Shown here: one piece after another, positions 7,801-15,596 of the stretch
Layout of the letters: every line of letters starts with the position of its first letter
How positions within the stretch are numbered: the first letter of the stretch is position 1
Assembly (NCBI RefSeq): GCF_002161355.1
Contig: NZ_NFHL01000002.1
Coordinates: 248,001-312,000, forward strand
Direction of reading: 5' to 3'
DNA length: 64,000 nucleotides
From: Lachnoclostridium sp. An76
GTDB taxonomy: Bacteria > Bacillota > Clostridia > Lachnospirales > Lachnospiraceae
The notes under the pieces: model-generated
The model's database searches: none
Seen by the model: only the letters and a program-made list of their open reading frames with translations
What the model was told of the DNA's origin: nothing
Program-made: the position numbers and the translations under genes

Positions 7801-9102
7801 ATAGTGGGCGCTGCTTCCGAGGAACACGCCGGATTTCGCGTGCTCGCTGCACGGATAGTTCACCCAGAATACCGGGCTGTGGCCCGTATTCTCGATCACA
7901 TAATCAATGGAGCTCTGCTCGAAAGGCGAGTTCACATCCAGCCCCGTCCAGAAGATAAGCACATCCTCGTCAAACCCTCTCATCGCCTCCAGCTCCGCGG
8001 GACGCGCCCAGCTGTTATTATAGCCCTGAGGGCAGTAGATGATATTTTCACAGCCCTTCGGCCCGACATATTCCTCATTCAGGTCATTGATCAGGCTGAC
8101 AACGACCTCATTGGACCCGGACCCGAAATCATCATTCAGGATACAGAAACGCCTCACTCCGATCTCATACAGCTGATCGAACTTATCCATCAGCTGCCGT
8201 TTGCGCTCCTCATAGCGCGGATCCGTAGTTGATGTGATCCCTGAGAGCATATTTGTCAGGTGGACGGACCAGGAGAATTCGCACTTCATCTCTTCCTGGA
8301 GAGCCGTAAGCTCCCTGAATTCCCCGATCATGTCATCAGGATAGAGCTCCGCCCATTTACTCGTATGGTACGGGTCTGTTTTGGACGCATAGACATAGAT
8401 ATTCATTTTAATATCCCGGGTAAATTCCATCAGGCTCTTTCTCTGTTCGTGGGTCCATCCGCCGTAAAAGCCCTCGATATACCCTCTCGCGTCTATGGAC
8501 GCATAATCCAGGATCCGCACAGGCAGGAAACGCTCGCCGGCAAAAGAAGAGAACATCATCTTCAGAGTCGCCACTCCTCGGAAAGCCGCATCCGTGTCCT
8601 TTCCCAGGATGTAGATATTTCCTTCCTCAGCGTACAGCGCATAGGCGTCAGGCTGGTCAAACATCTCCGTATCCAACCCTTTTTCCCGGAACCACAGGTC
8701 CGCCTGGTCCCCGGTTCCCAGGACACCGATCACGATATTTCCTTCTCCCTCAGCTTTTTCGGCAGGCTGCCCGGTCCGACCATATTCCCCGAGGATCTCC
8801 TCCAGGTAGTCAAGGGTCGGCTCATCGATATTTTCCCCTGCCACAACCGCTACCTCATCGGGCAGAACAAAAGCCGCCCCCTCGCTGCCCGTGTAATCAA
8901 CAGACTGAGGGACCGGATAAATCTGGTACGCATCTTCACTGACAGAGTACGCATCCCCTTCCTGCCACTCTGAAACCCAGGGCGACTCCGTCACGCCGGC
9001 AGTCACCTCTTCTGCCCCGGCAGGCAGCGGATACGCCGTGAGCAGTACCGCGGCCGCAGTGCCGGCAGCAAGACTTTTCGTGATTTTTCTCAATTTTTTC
9101 AT
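4822..9102 (-). CDS. Wall-anchored GH84 beta-N-acetylglucosaminidase (NagH/NagJ-like)
   Basis: This is a 1426-residue secreted enzyme. Residues 1-30 are a signal peptide ending AGA. Residues 60-200 form the GH20/GH84 accessory N-domain. The GH84 barrel starts at GYIEGFYGGW (about 208) and has the catalytic Asp pair in ILNDDFG (Asp324/Asp325), used for substrate-assisted hydrolysis of terminal GlcNAc (hyaluronidase/O-GlcNAcase family). Several discoidin/CBM32-like beta domains follow (for example TKWDSGALKG, then VARYVRLLFRS), then a Pro/Asp/Glu-rich wall-spanning repeat of about ten residues (EDPKPEEPGT). The tail is VPTGDAANAG, a hydrophobic helix and KRKRRS, a sortase-type signal with xPTGD in place of LPxTG. 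Transcription starts from the promoter at 9135-9163. Substrates are probably mucin or glycosaminoglycan GlcNAc; the exact linkage is not readable. Confidence 0.92.
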   Translation of the reverse strand: MKKLRKITKSLAAGTAAAVLLTAYPLPAGAEEVTAGVTESPWVSEWQEGDAYSVSEDAYQIYPVPQSVDYTGSEGAAFVLPDEVAVVAGENIDEPTLDYLEEILGEYGRTGQPAEKAEGEGNIVIGVLGTGDQADLWFREKGLDTEMFDQPDAYALYAEEGNIYILGKDTDAAFRGVATLKMMFSSFAGERFLPVRILDYASIDARGYIEGFYGGWTHEQRKSLMEFTRDIKMNIYVYASKTDPYHTSKWAELYPDDMIGEFRELTALQEEMKCEFSWSVHLTNMLSGITSTTDPRYEERKRQLMDKFDQLYEIGVRRFCILNDDFGSGSNEVVVSLINDLNEEYVGPKGCENIIYCPQGYNNSWARPAELEAMRGFDEDVLIFWTGLDVNSPFEQSSIDYVIENTGHSPVFWVNYPCSEHAKSGVFLGSSAHYIRDNITGLAGAVSNPIFFAEADKVALFQLGAYFWNVNNYSEHTEEIWEQCFKYLQPEVYDAYLTIARNVSDCPGSGRVPQGFEESLYIKETLDSVREKIESGTDISQDGEALELLAEFIHIQSAADEFVEYCENDALVRELSNPGNTDGGEGWIQALKNVAKAGELLLAAEMEMGKDSADLGKVWESFASASAEMGRYNERTYLYPDGASRPAVKAASKRLVPFVEYCLEDVRAYMDGILAEANEEPAADRVYTNMEGYAAAPLTICEKEYGLRNIGRITLEPGEYIGIKKKDIAEISEIMLEGSGLDGLSLEYSLHGDKWTEAVPGKLGEAVQARYVRLANAGQESVSAVLSKLAVTVENLDPEITVEDTGMSLLQGDDWSETVDGSKETYIETDRDQKNGDYIIFDLGLTQEIHDIAIFAADGTQRIYQADLSVSSDNTEYKKIKSFRDDGVVEPPVRKYEADADGISARYIRLEITADADAALRLYEIQVNRDAQRPGRVDPAAVITNTSGNTENINDRDLSSVFLAGDVKEGDYLEYRITGNVNVEKIRILQNGSCGAAVLAVRPDGTEETLGTLTEADQTFEAPEGGIYAVRLELKAGVPAEISEIVITYGEDASGDVGQAVDNIYLDANVPDSAEKVNLALNQPVEVSGVETPSVKPESAVDGTKDTKWDSGALKGAGASSPQWIIVDLGGYSNMISGIEMSYYNKVYPTDYDIQVSDDKENWVTVKTITHENNGPTYPVDTVEDEFAVPVMARYVRLLFRSINSGAAGNCIGLQELEVTGVRRHAEMEYVSVQEMEDQTVEIGAEVLLPEFVQAAVRAEADGEETAVMVMPEWDPAEVDTSADGEVDVLGSLPYRYNLSNPQGCEIAFAVTVGAGTEEPDQPDPEDPKPEEPGTEDPDPEDPKPEEPGTEDPDPEDPKPEGPGAEEPGEDDPKAEGADNPGTEGQNGGDGSKAVPTGDAANAGWIYAAVLSGAAAAVLYKRKRRS

Positions 9103-9134
9103 ATTTCACCTTTTCCATCTGAATATTTTGCACA

Positions 9135-9163
9135 ATTATATCATCCACAGCCATCTATAACAA
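9135..9163 (-). promoter_or_regulatory. Promoter of the GH84 gene
   Basis: On the minus strand TTGTTA (9158-9163), 17 bases and TATAAT (9135-9140) lie about 30 bases upstream of the start codon. The surrounding 100 bases are extremely A+T-rich. Confidence 0.65.
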
Positions 9164-9230
9164 CAAAATTTTGCATGATATTTTTATATTTTTTGTCTTA
9201 TTTTTTATATTTTTATCTTTTTTTGCCAAA

Positions 9231-9271
9231 AGAGCTCCCGGGAGTGCGGCCTGCACACTCCCGGGAGCTCT
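9231..9271. terminator. Bidirectional terminator with 16-bp stem
   Basis: AGAGCTCCCGGGAGTG pairs with CACTCCCGGGAGCTCT. Minus-strand transcription continues into TTTT and A/T-rich DNA. It closes the RNA methyltransferase-rdgB-yfcE transcript. Confidence 0.8.
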
Positions 9272-9321
9272 GTCCTCTTTAGATTTGTCTGTATGTTTTC
9301 ATAAATCGTCCATCCCGCAGA

Positions 9322-9813
9322 CTATGCCAGCGGTTCAAGATATCTCTGCTCAAAAGACGGTTCTCCGCCCTCATCGATCTCCATGATCATATAACTCCCC
9401 TTCCGGCCCTCCTGCCTGGGGAATGAGATGCTTCCCGGATTCAGCACTGTGATCCCGTCCTTCTGCTCTAAATACGGCTTATGCGTATGCCCGAACATAA
9501 CGATATCCGCTTTGCGCGCAGCGCCCTCTTCTGTGATATACTCCGGATCCAGGGAAACATAATACGCATGGCCGTGAGTAATGAACACCTTATATTTTCC
9601 TATATAAAACTCTTCCTCCCTCGGAAGGTCTGAGAAGAAATCATTATTTCCCCTCACCATATGCTTTTCGCAGTCCACCACTGCGTTTATGTATTCCTCT
9701 CCGCCCTCCACATCGCCGAGATGGATAAACAGATCGATATCCCCGGCTTCCTCGAGCGCTCTGTCCAGCCCTGTGTGCCGGCCGTGTGTGTCGCTGATGA
9801 TCAATACTCTCAT
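9322..9813 (-). CDS. YfcE/MJ0936 family metallophosphoesterase
   Basis: This is a 163-residue cytoplasmic phosphodiesterase of the calcineurin-like superfamily. The metal-binding motifs are in order: SDTHG near residue 8, HLGDVEGG near 35, VRGNND near 57, and THGH and MFGHTHKPY in the second half, followed by LNPGS. These residues bind two metal ions. The start is ATG 9813, which overlaps the rdgB stop by four bases (ATGA), so the two are translationally coupled; a longer frame to 9924 is the rdgB coding region read out of frame. Relatives hydrolyse model phosphodiesters; the natural substrate is unknown. Confidence 0.88.
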   Translation of the reverse strand: MRVLIISDTHGRHTGLDRALEEAGDIDLFIHLGDVEGGEEYINAVVDCEKHMVRGNNDFFSDLPREEEFYIGKYKVFITHGHAYYVSLDPEYITEEGAARKADIVMFGHTHKPYLEQKDGITVLNPGSISFPRQEGRKGSYMIMEIDEGGEPSFEQRYLEPLA

Positions 9814-10424
9814 AATATCCCCTCTCCGAATTTTTCCCTGAGAATGTCCCTCATGGCGCGGAGCGCTTTTCCTCTGTGGCTGAGTTCGTTTTTCTGCTCC
9901 GGCGTCATCTGGGCGGTCGTGCATCCGTATTCCGGCACATAGAAGATAGGATCATATCCAAACCCATTCTCGCCCTCAGACTCATAAGCGATCTGCCCCT
10001 CGATCGTCTTGCGCACCGTGGACACAGTCCCGTCAGGGAATACTGCCGCCACAGCGCATACGAACCGGGCTGTGCGCTCCTCCTCAGGCACGCCCTCCAT
10101 CCGGTCGAGAAGGATGCGGTTCTTGATATCATAAGAAGTATCTTCCCCGGCAAATCTCGCCGAGTAGATCCCGGGCGCCTTGTCCAGATAGTCAATCTCC
10201 AGCCCGGAATCATCCGCAAGGACTATATCATTCGTGAGCACCCTCGCCACGGCCCTTGCCTTGATCTCCGCGTTTTCCTCGAAGCTCATGCCGTCCTCCA
10301 CGATCTCCACATCGACTCCCGCCTCTTTCATAGACAGGATCTCCATGCCCAGATCCGCCAGGATCATGCGGATCTCCTTCATCTTATTTTCATTCCCTGT
10401 TGCAAATATGATTCTTCTTTTCAT
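9810..10424 (-). CDS. rdgB: XTP/dITP diphosphatase (RdgB/HAM1)
   Basis: This is a 204-residue house-cleaning enzyme that hydrolyses ITP, dITP and XTP to monophosphates, keeping deaminated purines out of DNA and RNA. It has the family N-terminal nucleotide motif FATGNENKMKEI at residues 7-18, the metal-binding and catalytic segment VLADDSGLEIDYLDKAPGIYSARFAG at about 70-95, and the C-terminal GFGYDPIFYVPEYG and LSHRGKALR. It is followed directly by the phosphodiesterase gene with a 4-base overlap. Length and motifs match the family fully. Confidence 0.95.
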   Translation of the reverse strand: MKRRIIFATGNENKMKEIRMILADLGMEILSMKEAGVDVEIVEDGMSFEENAEIKARAVARVLTNDIVLADDSGLEIDYLDKAPGIYSARFAGEDTSYDIKNRILLDRMEGVPEEERTARFVCAVAAVFPDGTVSTVRKTIEGQIAYESEGENGFGYDPIFYVPEYGCTTAQMTPEQKNELSHRGKALRAMRDILREKFGEGIL

Positions 10425-10502
10425 CTTCCCTGCACCCTCTGTCTCTTCTTATTGTAACCTCTTCCCCTGCGGGCCGCGCTGCCTTCATATTATTCTGTCT
10501 CG

Positions 10503-10579
10503 TTTTCTCTTTTCCACCCCGGTTTATTTCTTCTGTTCCGGTTTGTTTCTTCCGCCCCGGTTTATTTCTTCTGTTTCGG
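10503..10579. repeat. Four 19-20-bp tandem repeats over the 3' end of the methyltransferase gene
   Basis: Units at 10503-10522 (diverged), 10523-10541, 10542-10560 and 10561-10579 share the pattern TTTATTTCTTCTGTTCCGG. The unit at 10561-10579 contains the last codons and stop of the methyltransferase gene (C-terminal PKQKK), so the repeat looks like tandem duplication of the gene end into the downstream space. Confidence 0.8.
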
Positions 10580-11734
10580 CGGCTTCGGTCCCGGGAACTG
10601 ATAGAAATACGTCCTGATCATCCCGTTATAGATCTTCCTGTTTTTCTCTGCCTTCCGTCCGAAATACCTCTCCGCGTCGTCATAGCTTGTGATCATGTAC
10701 GCTGACCAGCTGTCCAGCCGGCGGAATGCCTCTCCGAAATCCCGGTATATCTGCGGGAGCGCTGTTTTCTCTTCCAGCCTCTCCCCGTAAGGCGGGTTTG
10801 TAATGATAAAGCCATACTTTTTCGGATGGTTCAGATCCTTCACTTCCCGCTGTTGGAAATGGATCAGATGCGCCACTCCGGCATTTTCCGCGTTGCGGCG
10901 CGCTGTCCTGAGCACGTCCGGATCCGCGTCATATCCCTGGATGTCCGTCTCTATATCGTCCGAGATCATGTCCTGCGCCTCATTGACCGCCTCGTACCAC
11001 ATCTTTTTTGCCGTCAGGTTTGTCCAGTCCTCCGCAGTAAACGACCGGTTCATCCCCGGCGCGATGTTGGCCGCCATCATCGCGGCCTCGATGGGAAACG
11101 TGCCGCTCCCACAGAACGGATCCACAAGGATCCTGTCCTTTCGCCACGGAGTCAGCATGATCAGCGCCGCCGCCAGATTCTCAGCGATGGGAGCCTTCCC
11201 CGCCGCCGGCCGGTACCCTCTCTTGTGCAGGGACACCCCTGTGGTATCGATCCCCACTGTGACAATGTCCTTCATCAGGAATACCCTGACCGGATAGGAT
11301 GCGCCGGTCTCCTGGAACCACTGCGTATGATATTTCCCCTTCAGGCGTTCCACCATCGCCTTTTTCATAATGGACTGGATATCAGACGGGCTGAAAAGCC
11401 TGCTCTTTACTGATGCTGCTTTTGTGACCCAGAATTTCCCATCCTCCGGAATGTAGGCTTCCCACGGGATTTCTCTCGTCCTCTCAAACAATTCATCAAA
11501 AGTCACCGCCCGGAAACTCCCCACCTTCAGCAGGATCCGCTCCGCTGTTCTCAGGAAAATGTTTGCCCTGCATATGGCATCCATGCCGCCGCGAAACGTC
11601 ACTCTCCCGTCTTCCACCTGTGCGATCTCATACCCAAGGTCCTGGACCTCTCTCTTCAGTACAGACTCCAGCCCAAAGTGGCAGGGTGCGATCCATTCCA
11701 TTTTATCCATCCGTTTTTCCGTCCTTATTTTCAT
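10562..11734 (-). CDS. THUMP-domain class I SAM-dependent RNA methyltransferase (RlmL N-domain/YpsC type)
   Basis: This is an approximately 390-residue RNA N2-guanine methyltransferase. The N-terminal half has the ferredoxin-like plus THUMP RNA-binding region (from WIAPCHFGLESVLKREV to GVSLHKRGYR). The Rossmann methyltransferase domain has SAM motif I in DPFCGSGTFPIEAAMMAAN at about 215, acidic motif GYDADPDVLRTARRNAENAG at about 277, and the catalytic motif IV NPPYGERL at about 325, typical of base-amino methylation. The enzyme is predicted to modify 23S rRNA (m2G); the exact site is not certain. Start choice is uncertain: ATG 11734, or downstream ATGs near 11710 or 11701, all with weak ribosome sites. 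The last codons lie in a tandem repeat. Confidence 0.88.
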   Translation of the reverse strand: MKIRTEKRMDKMEWIAPCHFGLESVLKREVQDLGYEIAQVEDGRVTFRGGMDAICRANIFLRTAERILLKVGSFRAVTFDELFERTREIPWEAYIPEDGKFWVTKAASVKSRLFSPSDIQSIMKKAMVERLKGKYHTQWFQETGASYPVRVFLMKDIVTVGIDTTGVSLHKRGYRPAAGKAPIAENLAAALIMLTPWRKDRILVDPFCGSGTFPIEAAMMAANIAPGMNRSFTAEDWTNLTAKKMWYEAVNEAQDMISDDIETDIQGYDADPDVLRTARRNAENAGVAHLIHFQQREVKDLNHPKKYGFIITNPPYGERLEEKTALPQIYRDFGEAFRRLDSWSAYMITSYDDAERYFGRKAEKNRKIYNGMIRTYFYQFPGPKPPKQKK

Positions 11735-11758
11735 ACTGTATCCATATTACTATAAATT

Positions 11759-11814
11759 GGGGACGTAGTAAAGTTGAACTTTACTACGTCCCCAATCAAA
11801 CTTTACGGTGTCCC
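11759..11814. repeat. Palindromic interspersed repeat, copy 1
   Basis: GGGGACGTAGTAAAGTT is perfectly inverted around a single base, followed by an arm ending CTTTACGGTGTCCC. The hairpin core GGGACGTAGTAAA and the arm end GGTGTCCC recur at 58167-58221 and 63748-63824. It lies just upstream of the methyltransferase start codon. Confidence 0.85.
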
Positions 11815-11876
11815 AAATCGGGATTTCCGTGCTTTTCCGCGCTTCTGCCAGCAGCAGAAAACAGCGTTACAGAGCT

Positions 11877-12062
11877 TTAATAGCGGTCAGACTCATCAAA
11901 AGCATCGTGTGTCCTTCCGCAGTTTTTGCTGTTTGACGCATTGCTGCTGTTCTTGTTTGCGTTTTTGTTCTTATTCTGTGTATCCGCATAGGAAGAATAA
12001 GAGCCATTCTTTGAATTTGTGTTTTTGTTTGAATTGTTTGTGTTGCTGTAATTCTTTGCCAT
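11877..12062 (-). CDS. Small Asn/Ser/Lys-rich protein of unknown function
   Basis: This is a 61-residue, highly polar low-complexity protein. Most of it is Asn, Ser and Lys (SNTNNSNKNTNSKN, NKNKNANKNSSNASN), and it closes with a distinct tail CGRTHDAFDESDRY. A good ribosome site (AGGAGG) lies eight bases before ATG 12062, which supports real translation. There is no signal peptide or membrane segment. Short Asn-rich proteins with a CGRT(N/H)D tail occur in Clostridia and may be spore-associated, but that is a loose recollection and no function is claimed. It sits alone between a palindromic repeat and the GH51-like gene. Confidence 0.65.
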   Translation of the reverse strand: MAKNYSNTNNSNKNTNSKNGSYSSYADTQNKNKNANKNSSNASNSKNCGRTHDAFDESDRY

Positions 12063-12133
12063 GAGTATCCCTCCTGTTTTTTTTGGTTCAGTGTTAGTAT
12101 CTCAACCCACGGCATTTTTTATTCATTTTTAAT

Positions 12134-15100
12134 TTATCCGTTTTTCACCCTGCGGTATCCCAGGTATACAGCACCCATCCCGGAAAAGATACACAGTATG
12201 GCAAACATTGCCAGACCGCGCCCTTCTCCTGTCACCGGAACATCTGTATCCTTCCCCGCGTCTGCGGACGAGCCCGCATTCTGGGAACCTTCTGCCCCTG
12301 ACGGCTTCCCTGGGCCAGCCGGATCTCCTGCTCCCGGATCTTCCACGTCCGGATCTTCTCCGCCCGGCTTCTCCGGATCCGGATCTGTCGGGATTTCCGG
12401 ATCCGGTTCTTCAGTCCCGCTTCCGCCTTCACCCTGGGCAGCGTGGATCTTTACAACTGTAAACGAATGCGGCGCCAGCGTGACAACGGCATCCGTCCCG
12501 CCGATCTCCGCTTCACTCCTGTCGATCTTTACATTGTCAGGATGGTCCAGCGTATTCTCCGCGTAGAACGAATCCCCTGACAGGCTCTGCACTTCCATGG
12601 TCCTTCCTGTCAGATTCTGTCCTTCGATCCGGATGTTCATTTTATTCTCGCCTTCCAGGTTCAGGTTTACGATCGCCGCATAGATATTTCCTTCTGCATC
12701 TTTTGACGTCATCACAGAATACTGATCCACTCCGTTGTCCAACTGCTGCTCATAATTCAGGGAACTGCTGATGACCTGGTCGCCGAAAGAGCCGTTCAAC
12801 ATCTCAAACACACTGGCGCTCGGCGTTGAGAAGAAGCGGAACTCTCCTGTGCCGTCCGCCGTCGAGCCTCCGGTGCTCACCGCCTGGATCACTGCCTGCT
12901 GAGTAGGCCCGAGCGAATCTGCCCCTTCCGAATACCAGTCCACAAGGCAGTGTTTCTGGATATATGGGCTGCCGAGCCGCACGTACTCCATGATCGCACG
13001 CGCGATGTACAGTGCATGCGTCTGAGACCGCACCATAGTATCCGTCGAACGGAAGATCCCATACTCTGAGATCACCGGGACTTTGGTCTGGTCATATTTC
13101 TGCATAAGGGTCACATAATTTTCAACGTCAGCCGCTTTTGCGTCGCCCTTGAGCATCGCATCGTAATAGAAGGTTTTCCTGGACTCTTCCGTGCTGCTCC
13201 CTCCCGCCGGAGTACCGGAATACGGATGGATCGTCAGTCCGTCGTACAGATCATCATTCCCGCTTTCATGCATCTGGTTGACGAAACCTTCCGTCTCAAA
13301 GCTGGAGTAAATATGGATCTCTTTCTCTGCCAGCCCGTTCCCGCTGTTATATTCATTGATCTGATCCATCGTGCTGCGCATCGCCTGAGAGATCTGTACA
13401 AATCCGTCCCGATCCACACTGTAATCGGCAGTGATCTGCTGACCGCTCTGAGGGATTGCCCCGTGCGTGCCGTCTCCGAAATGCACTGCCCCCGTCTTGT
13501 AGTCTACGGAGTAAACCTGCGCATCCGCCCCGGCTGTTTCCAGATCAGGTACTTCCGTCCACTGAGTACCTCCCGCATAGATCTTCACGCTTCCTTTATT
13601 TACCGCCGTGAAGGATGCATAGTCCTCAGCCTTCTCGTCCCGTTCTACGCGCGCATAGCGCAGATAGAACGTCTGATCCGCCGTGCCGTCTGAGTAGGAA
13701 GCCGTCTGGTTCCAGTCATCCTTCGCCACCACATACTGACCGGAAAAAGACGCTGTGCCGCCATTGATATATCCAGTAAGCGCACCGCCCGGTACATCAT
13801 CGATCCAGTAGGTCTGCGCGGTCGTTCCGTCCGCTCCGCCCTGGTTCATCTCATTTCCGATCTCAAAGTACCTCACATTGTACGGAGCTTCATGACCGTT
13901 CGCCGCGCGCACTTCAGCCCATGCCGTGCCGCCGTTCGGGTTGGATCCCACCTCCGCGTTCAGATACTCGATCAGGTCCGCCGCATCGTCCGCATCCCCG
14001 CGCGCCAGGGCGTATACATATACCAGCTCCGAGTCATGCTCCCGCGTGAACTCCGCCGCCTCGTCAAGCCCGAAGTTTGGCTCAATGCCGTGCTGGCCGG
14101 AATTATTATAAAATCCGTGGATCTGGGCCACACGCTCTTCCTTCGGTCCGATCGTATCCTTCCAGTTAAACAGATTCGAGATCGTGCCGCCCGGATATCT
14201 CAGGGAACCGAATCCCGCCTGCGTATATAATTGTGAGAACTCTTCTTTGATCTGCATCGTTTCCGGGTCAAAACTCCCGTATCCGTTAAATGCATAACGG
14301 TGGTTGATGCCGAAGATGCCGTCGTCGATCTCCCGGGTCACATCCTGGGGATCCACAGTAAGCGTAAGAGAAACATCCATGTACTCATCCAGCGCGTTTT
14401 CCAGCGCATCCAGAGCAGCCGTGACCGCTGAGGCATCCGTGCTCTCCAGGACTTCTTTTGCGCTGTCGATCGCGGCTGTCAGCGCATCCCTCTCGGGAAC
14501 TGCCGGATCTTCCTCTCCCTGTGCACAGAGTTCCTCCGCCCTTTGGATCAGGGCTGACAGTTCATCCCGGATCCCCTGGATCTGCTGTTCCAGCACCACA
14601 TCCTCATGCTCTGCATAGAGAGCCTGCACTTCTTCCTGAGACAGAGCTCTGTTATACAGGCGCAGCTCGTCCACATCCCCTACAAACTGGCCGGTATCAC
14701 CGGCATTTTTGTGGGCGCCGATCAAAAGATCCGTCACCGCATTTACAGCACCGGAACTCAGATCCTTTGTGCTTTCCTCCTCACCGTTCACATAGAGCGT
14801 CACCTCATACGCAGACGGCTCTCCTGTTTTTACGAGCACAAGATGCTCCCACACATCCGAGCCTGTGCTGCTGCCCATCGCGACGTCCGCTGCCGAAATG
14901 TAAGTTACATACTGACCGTTCTGTCTGTACAGCAGTGTCCGTCCGTTTCCTGTCTGCTGCAGGACGACTGTTTTCACTGAGCCGTTCTGCGCCGGGGAAT
15001 TGTTCACCCACAGGCTGACCGAAAAATCTCCGCCGCCCGAATTCAGCCCGGAAGCCACCGTCATCTTCGCACTTTCCCCCTGCCTTTCCCCGAACCGCAG

Positions 15101-15349
15101 GACATTTCCGAAGCCCTCATCCTCTGACGGCTGGACGCTGACCGCGCTGCCGCTCAGAGAAGCAGTCAGGCTGGCCTCCGGGGCCAGATTCGCCATAGGG
15201 TCCCCGCCGTCGAAATTCCAATACCCGGTAAGTCCCTCTTCCAGAGACACAGCTGCGGACACTTCCGCCTGCACCGGGAGAACACCCACTCCCGGGACTG
15301 CGCACACTGCTGAAAGCAGCAGCGCCAATGCTTTTTCTTTCCTTTTCAC
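12134..15349 (-). CDS. Wall-anchored LamG plus clan GH-A (GH51-like) glycoside hydrolase
   Basis: This is a 1071-residue secreted enzyme. GTG 15349 is the chosen start because GGAGAGG lies six bases upstream; the upstream in-frame ATG at 15364 has no such site. It has a signal peptide (1-28), a LamG/concanavalin-like domain (about 38-245, ending DVDELRLYNRALSQEE), a helical linker (250-322), and a TIM barrel starting FGINHRYAFNG. Barrel motifs are LRYPGGTISNLFNWKDTIGP, the acid/base Glu500 in FEIGNE and the nucleophile Glu762 in VISEYG, a retaining clan GH-A layout resembling GH51 arabinofuranosidases. A beta-rich insert of about 140 residues (510-650) interrupts the barrel. A C-terminal beta-sandwich, a Pro/Asp-rich spacer, VPVTGEG and a membrane anchor follow. 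The substrate is unknown. Confidence 0.85.
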   Translation of the reverse strand: MKRKEKALALLLSAVCAVPGVGVLPVQAEVSAAVSLEEGLTGYWNFDGGDPMANLAPEASLTASLSGSAVSVQPSEDEGFGNVLRFGERQGESAKMTVASGLNSGGGDFSVSLWVNNSPAQNGSVKTVVLQQTGNGRTLLYRQNGQYVTYISAADVAMGSSTGSDVWEHLVLVKTGEPSAYEVTLYVNGEEESTKDLSSGAVNAVTDLLIGAHKNAGDTGQFVGDVDELRLYNRALSQEEVQALYAEHEDVVLEQQIQGIRDELSALIQRAEELCAQGEEDPAVPERDALTAAIDSAKEVLESTDASAVTAALDALENALDEYMDVSLTLTVDPQDVTREIDDGIFGINHRYAFNGYGSFDPETMQIKEEFSQLYTQAGFGSLRYPGGTISNLFNWKDTIGPKEERVAQIHGFYNNSGQHGIEPNFGLDEAAEFTREHDSELVYVYALARGDADDAADLIEYLNAEVGSNPNGGTAWAEVRAANGHEAPYNVRYFEIGNEMNQGGADGTTAQTYWIDDVPGGALTGYINGGTASFSGQYVVAKDDWNQTASYSDGTADQTFYLRYARVERDEKAEDYASFTAVNKGSVKIYAGGTQWTEVPDLETAGADAQVYSVDYKTGAVHFGDGTHGAIPQSGQQITADYSVDRDGFVQISQAMRSTMDQINEYNSGNGLAEKEIHIYSSFETEGFVNQMHESGNDDLYDGLTIHPYSGTPAGGSSTEESRKTFYYDAMLKGDAKAADVENYVTLMQKYDQTKVPVISEYGIFRSTDTMVRSQTHALYIARAIMEYVRLGSPYIQKHCLVDWYSEGADSLGPTQQAVIQAVSTGGSTADGTGEFRFFSTPSASVFEMLNGSFGDQVISSSLNYEQQLDNGVDQYSVMTSKDAEGNIYAAIVNLNLEGENKMNIRIEGQNLTGRTMEVQSLSGDSFYAENTLDHPDNVKIDRSEAEIGGTDAVVTLAPHSFTVVKIHAAQGEGGSGTEEPDPEIPTDPDPEKPGGEDPDVEDPGAGDPAGPGKPSGAEGSQNAGSSADAGKDTDVPVTGEGRGLAMFAILCIFSGMGAVYLGYRRVKNG

Positions 15350-15500
15350 CTTTTCCCTCTCCATTTCATATACCGATTGATAGTAACGTAAAAATAATAA
15401 CATTTTGTCCCTGCTTTTACCAGATTACAATCCACTTACTGAAATCTTTTCAAAATAACGGATTTATTTTATTTTTTGCTTGCTTTTTCCATTTCCGTAT

Positions 15501-15536
15501 ATTATACTATTTTTTGTAGAAAGGTTATTTTCTACA
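15501..15536 (-). promoter_or_regulatory. Promoter -10 with overlapping operator-like dyad
   Basis: On the minus strand TATAAT lies at 15501-15506, with a perfect 8-bp dyad TGTAGAAA-N6-TTTCTACA (15515-15536) occupying the -35/spacer region. There is no good -35 match, which suggests an activated or repressed promoter for the GH51-like gene, leaving a leader of about 145 bases. The remaining 15350-15801 gap holds this site, the terminator at 15566-15596 and A/T-rich DNA; no gene is seen. Confidence 0.5.
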
Positions 15537-15565
15537 ACCCCTTATTAATTATTTATACTCCCCTC

Positions 15566-15596
15566 AAAAGACCGATGGCTCCCCCATCGGTCTTTT
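15566..15596. terminator. Bidirectional terminator
   Basis: AAAAGACCGATGG pairs perfectly with CCATCGGTCTTTT around a 5-base loop. It terminates the kinase-like gene on the minus strand and insulates the GH51-like promoter. Confidence 0.85.

Noticed and set aside
11759-11814. Palindromic repeats as ends of a conventional insertion sequence
   Set aside because: No transposase frame lies between or beside the copies, and each copy is internally palindromic rather than a single terminal repeat.
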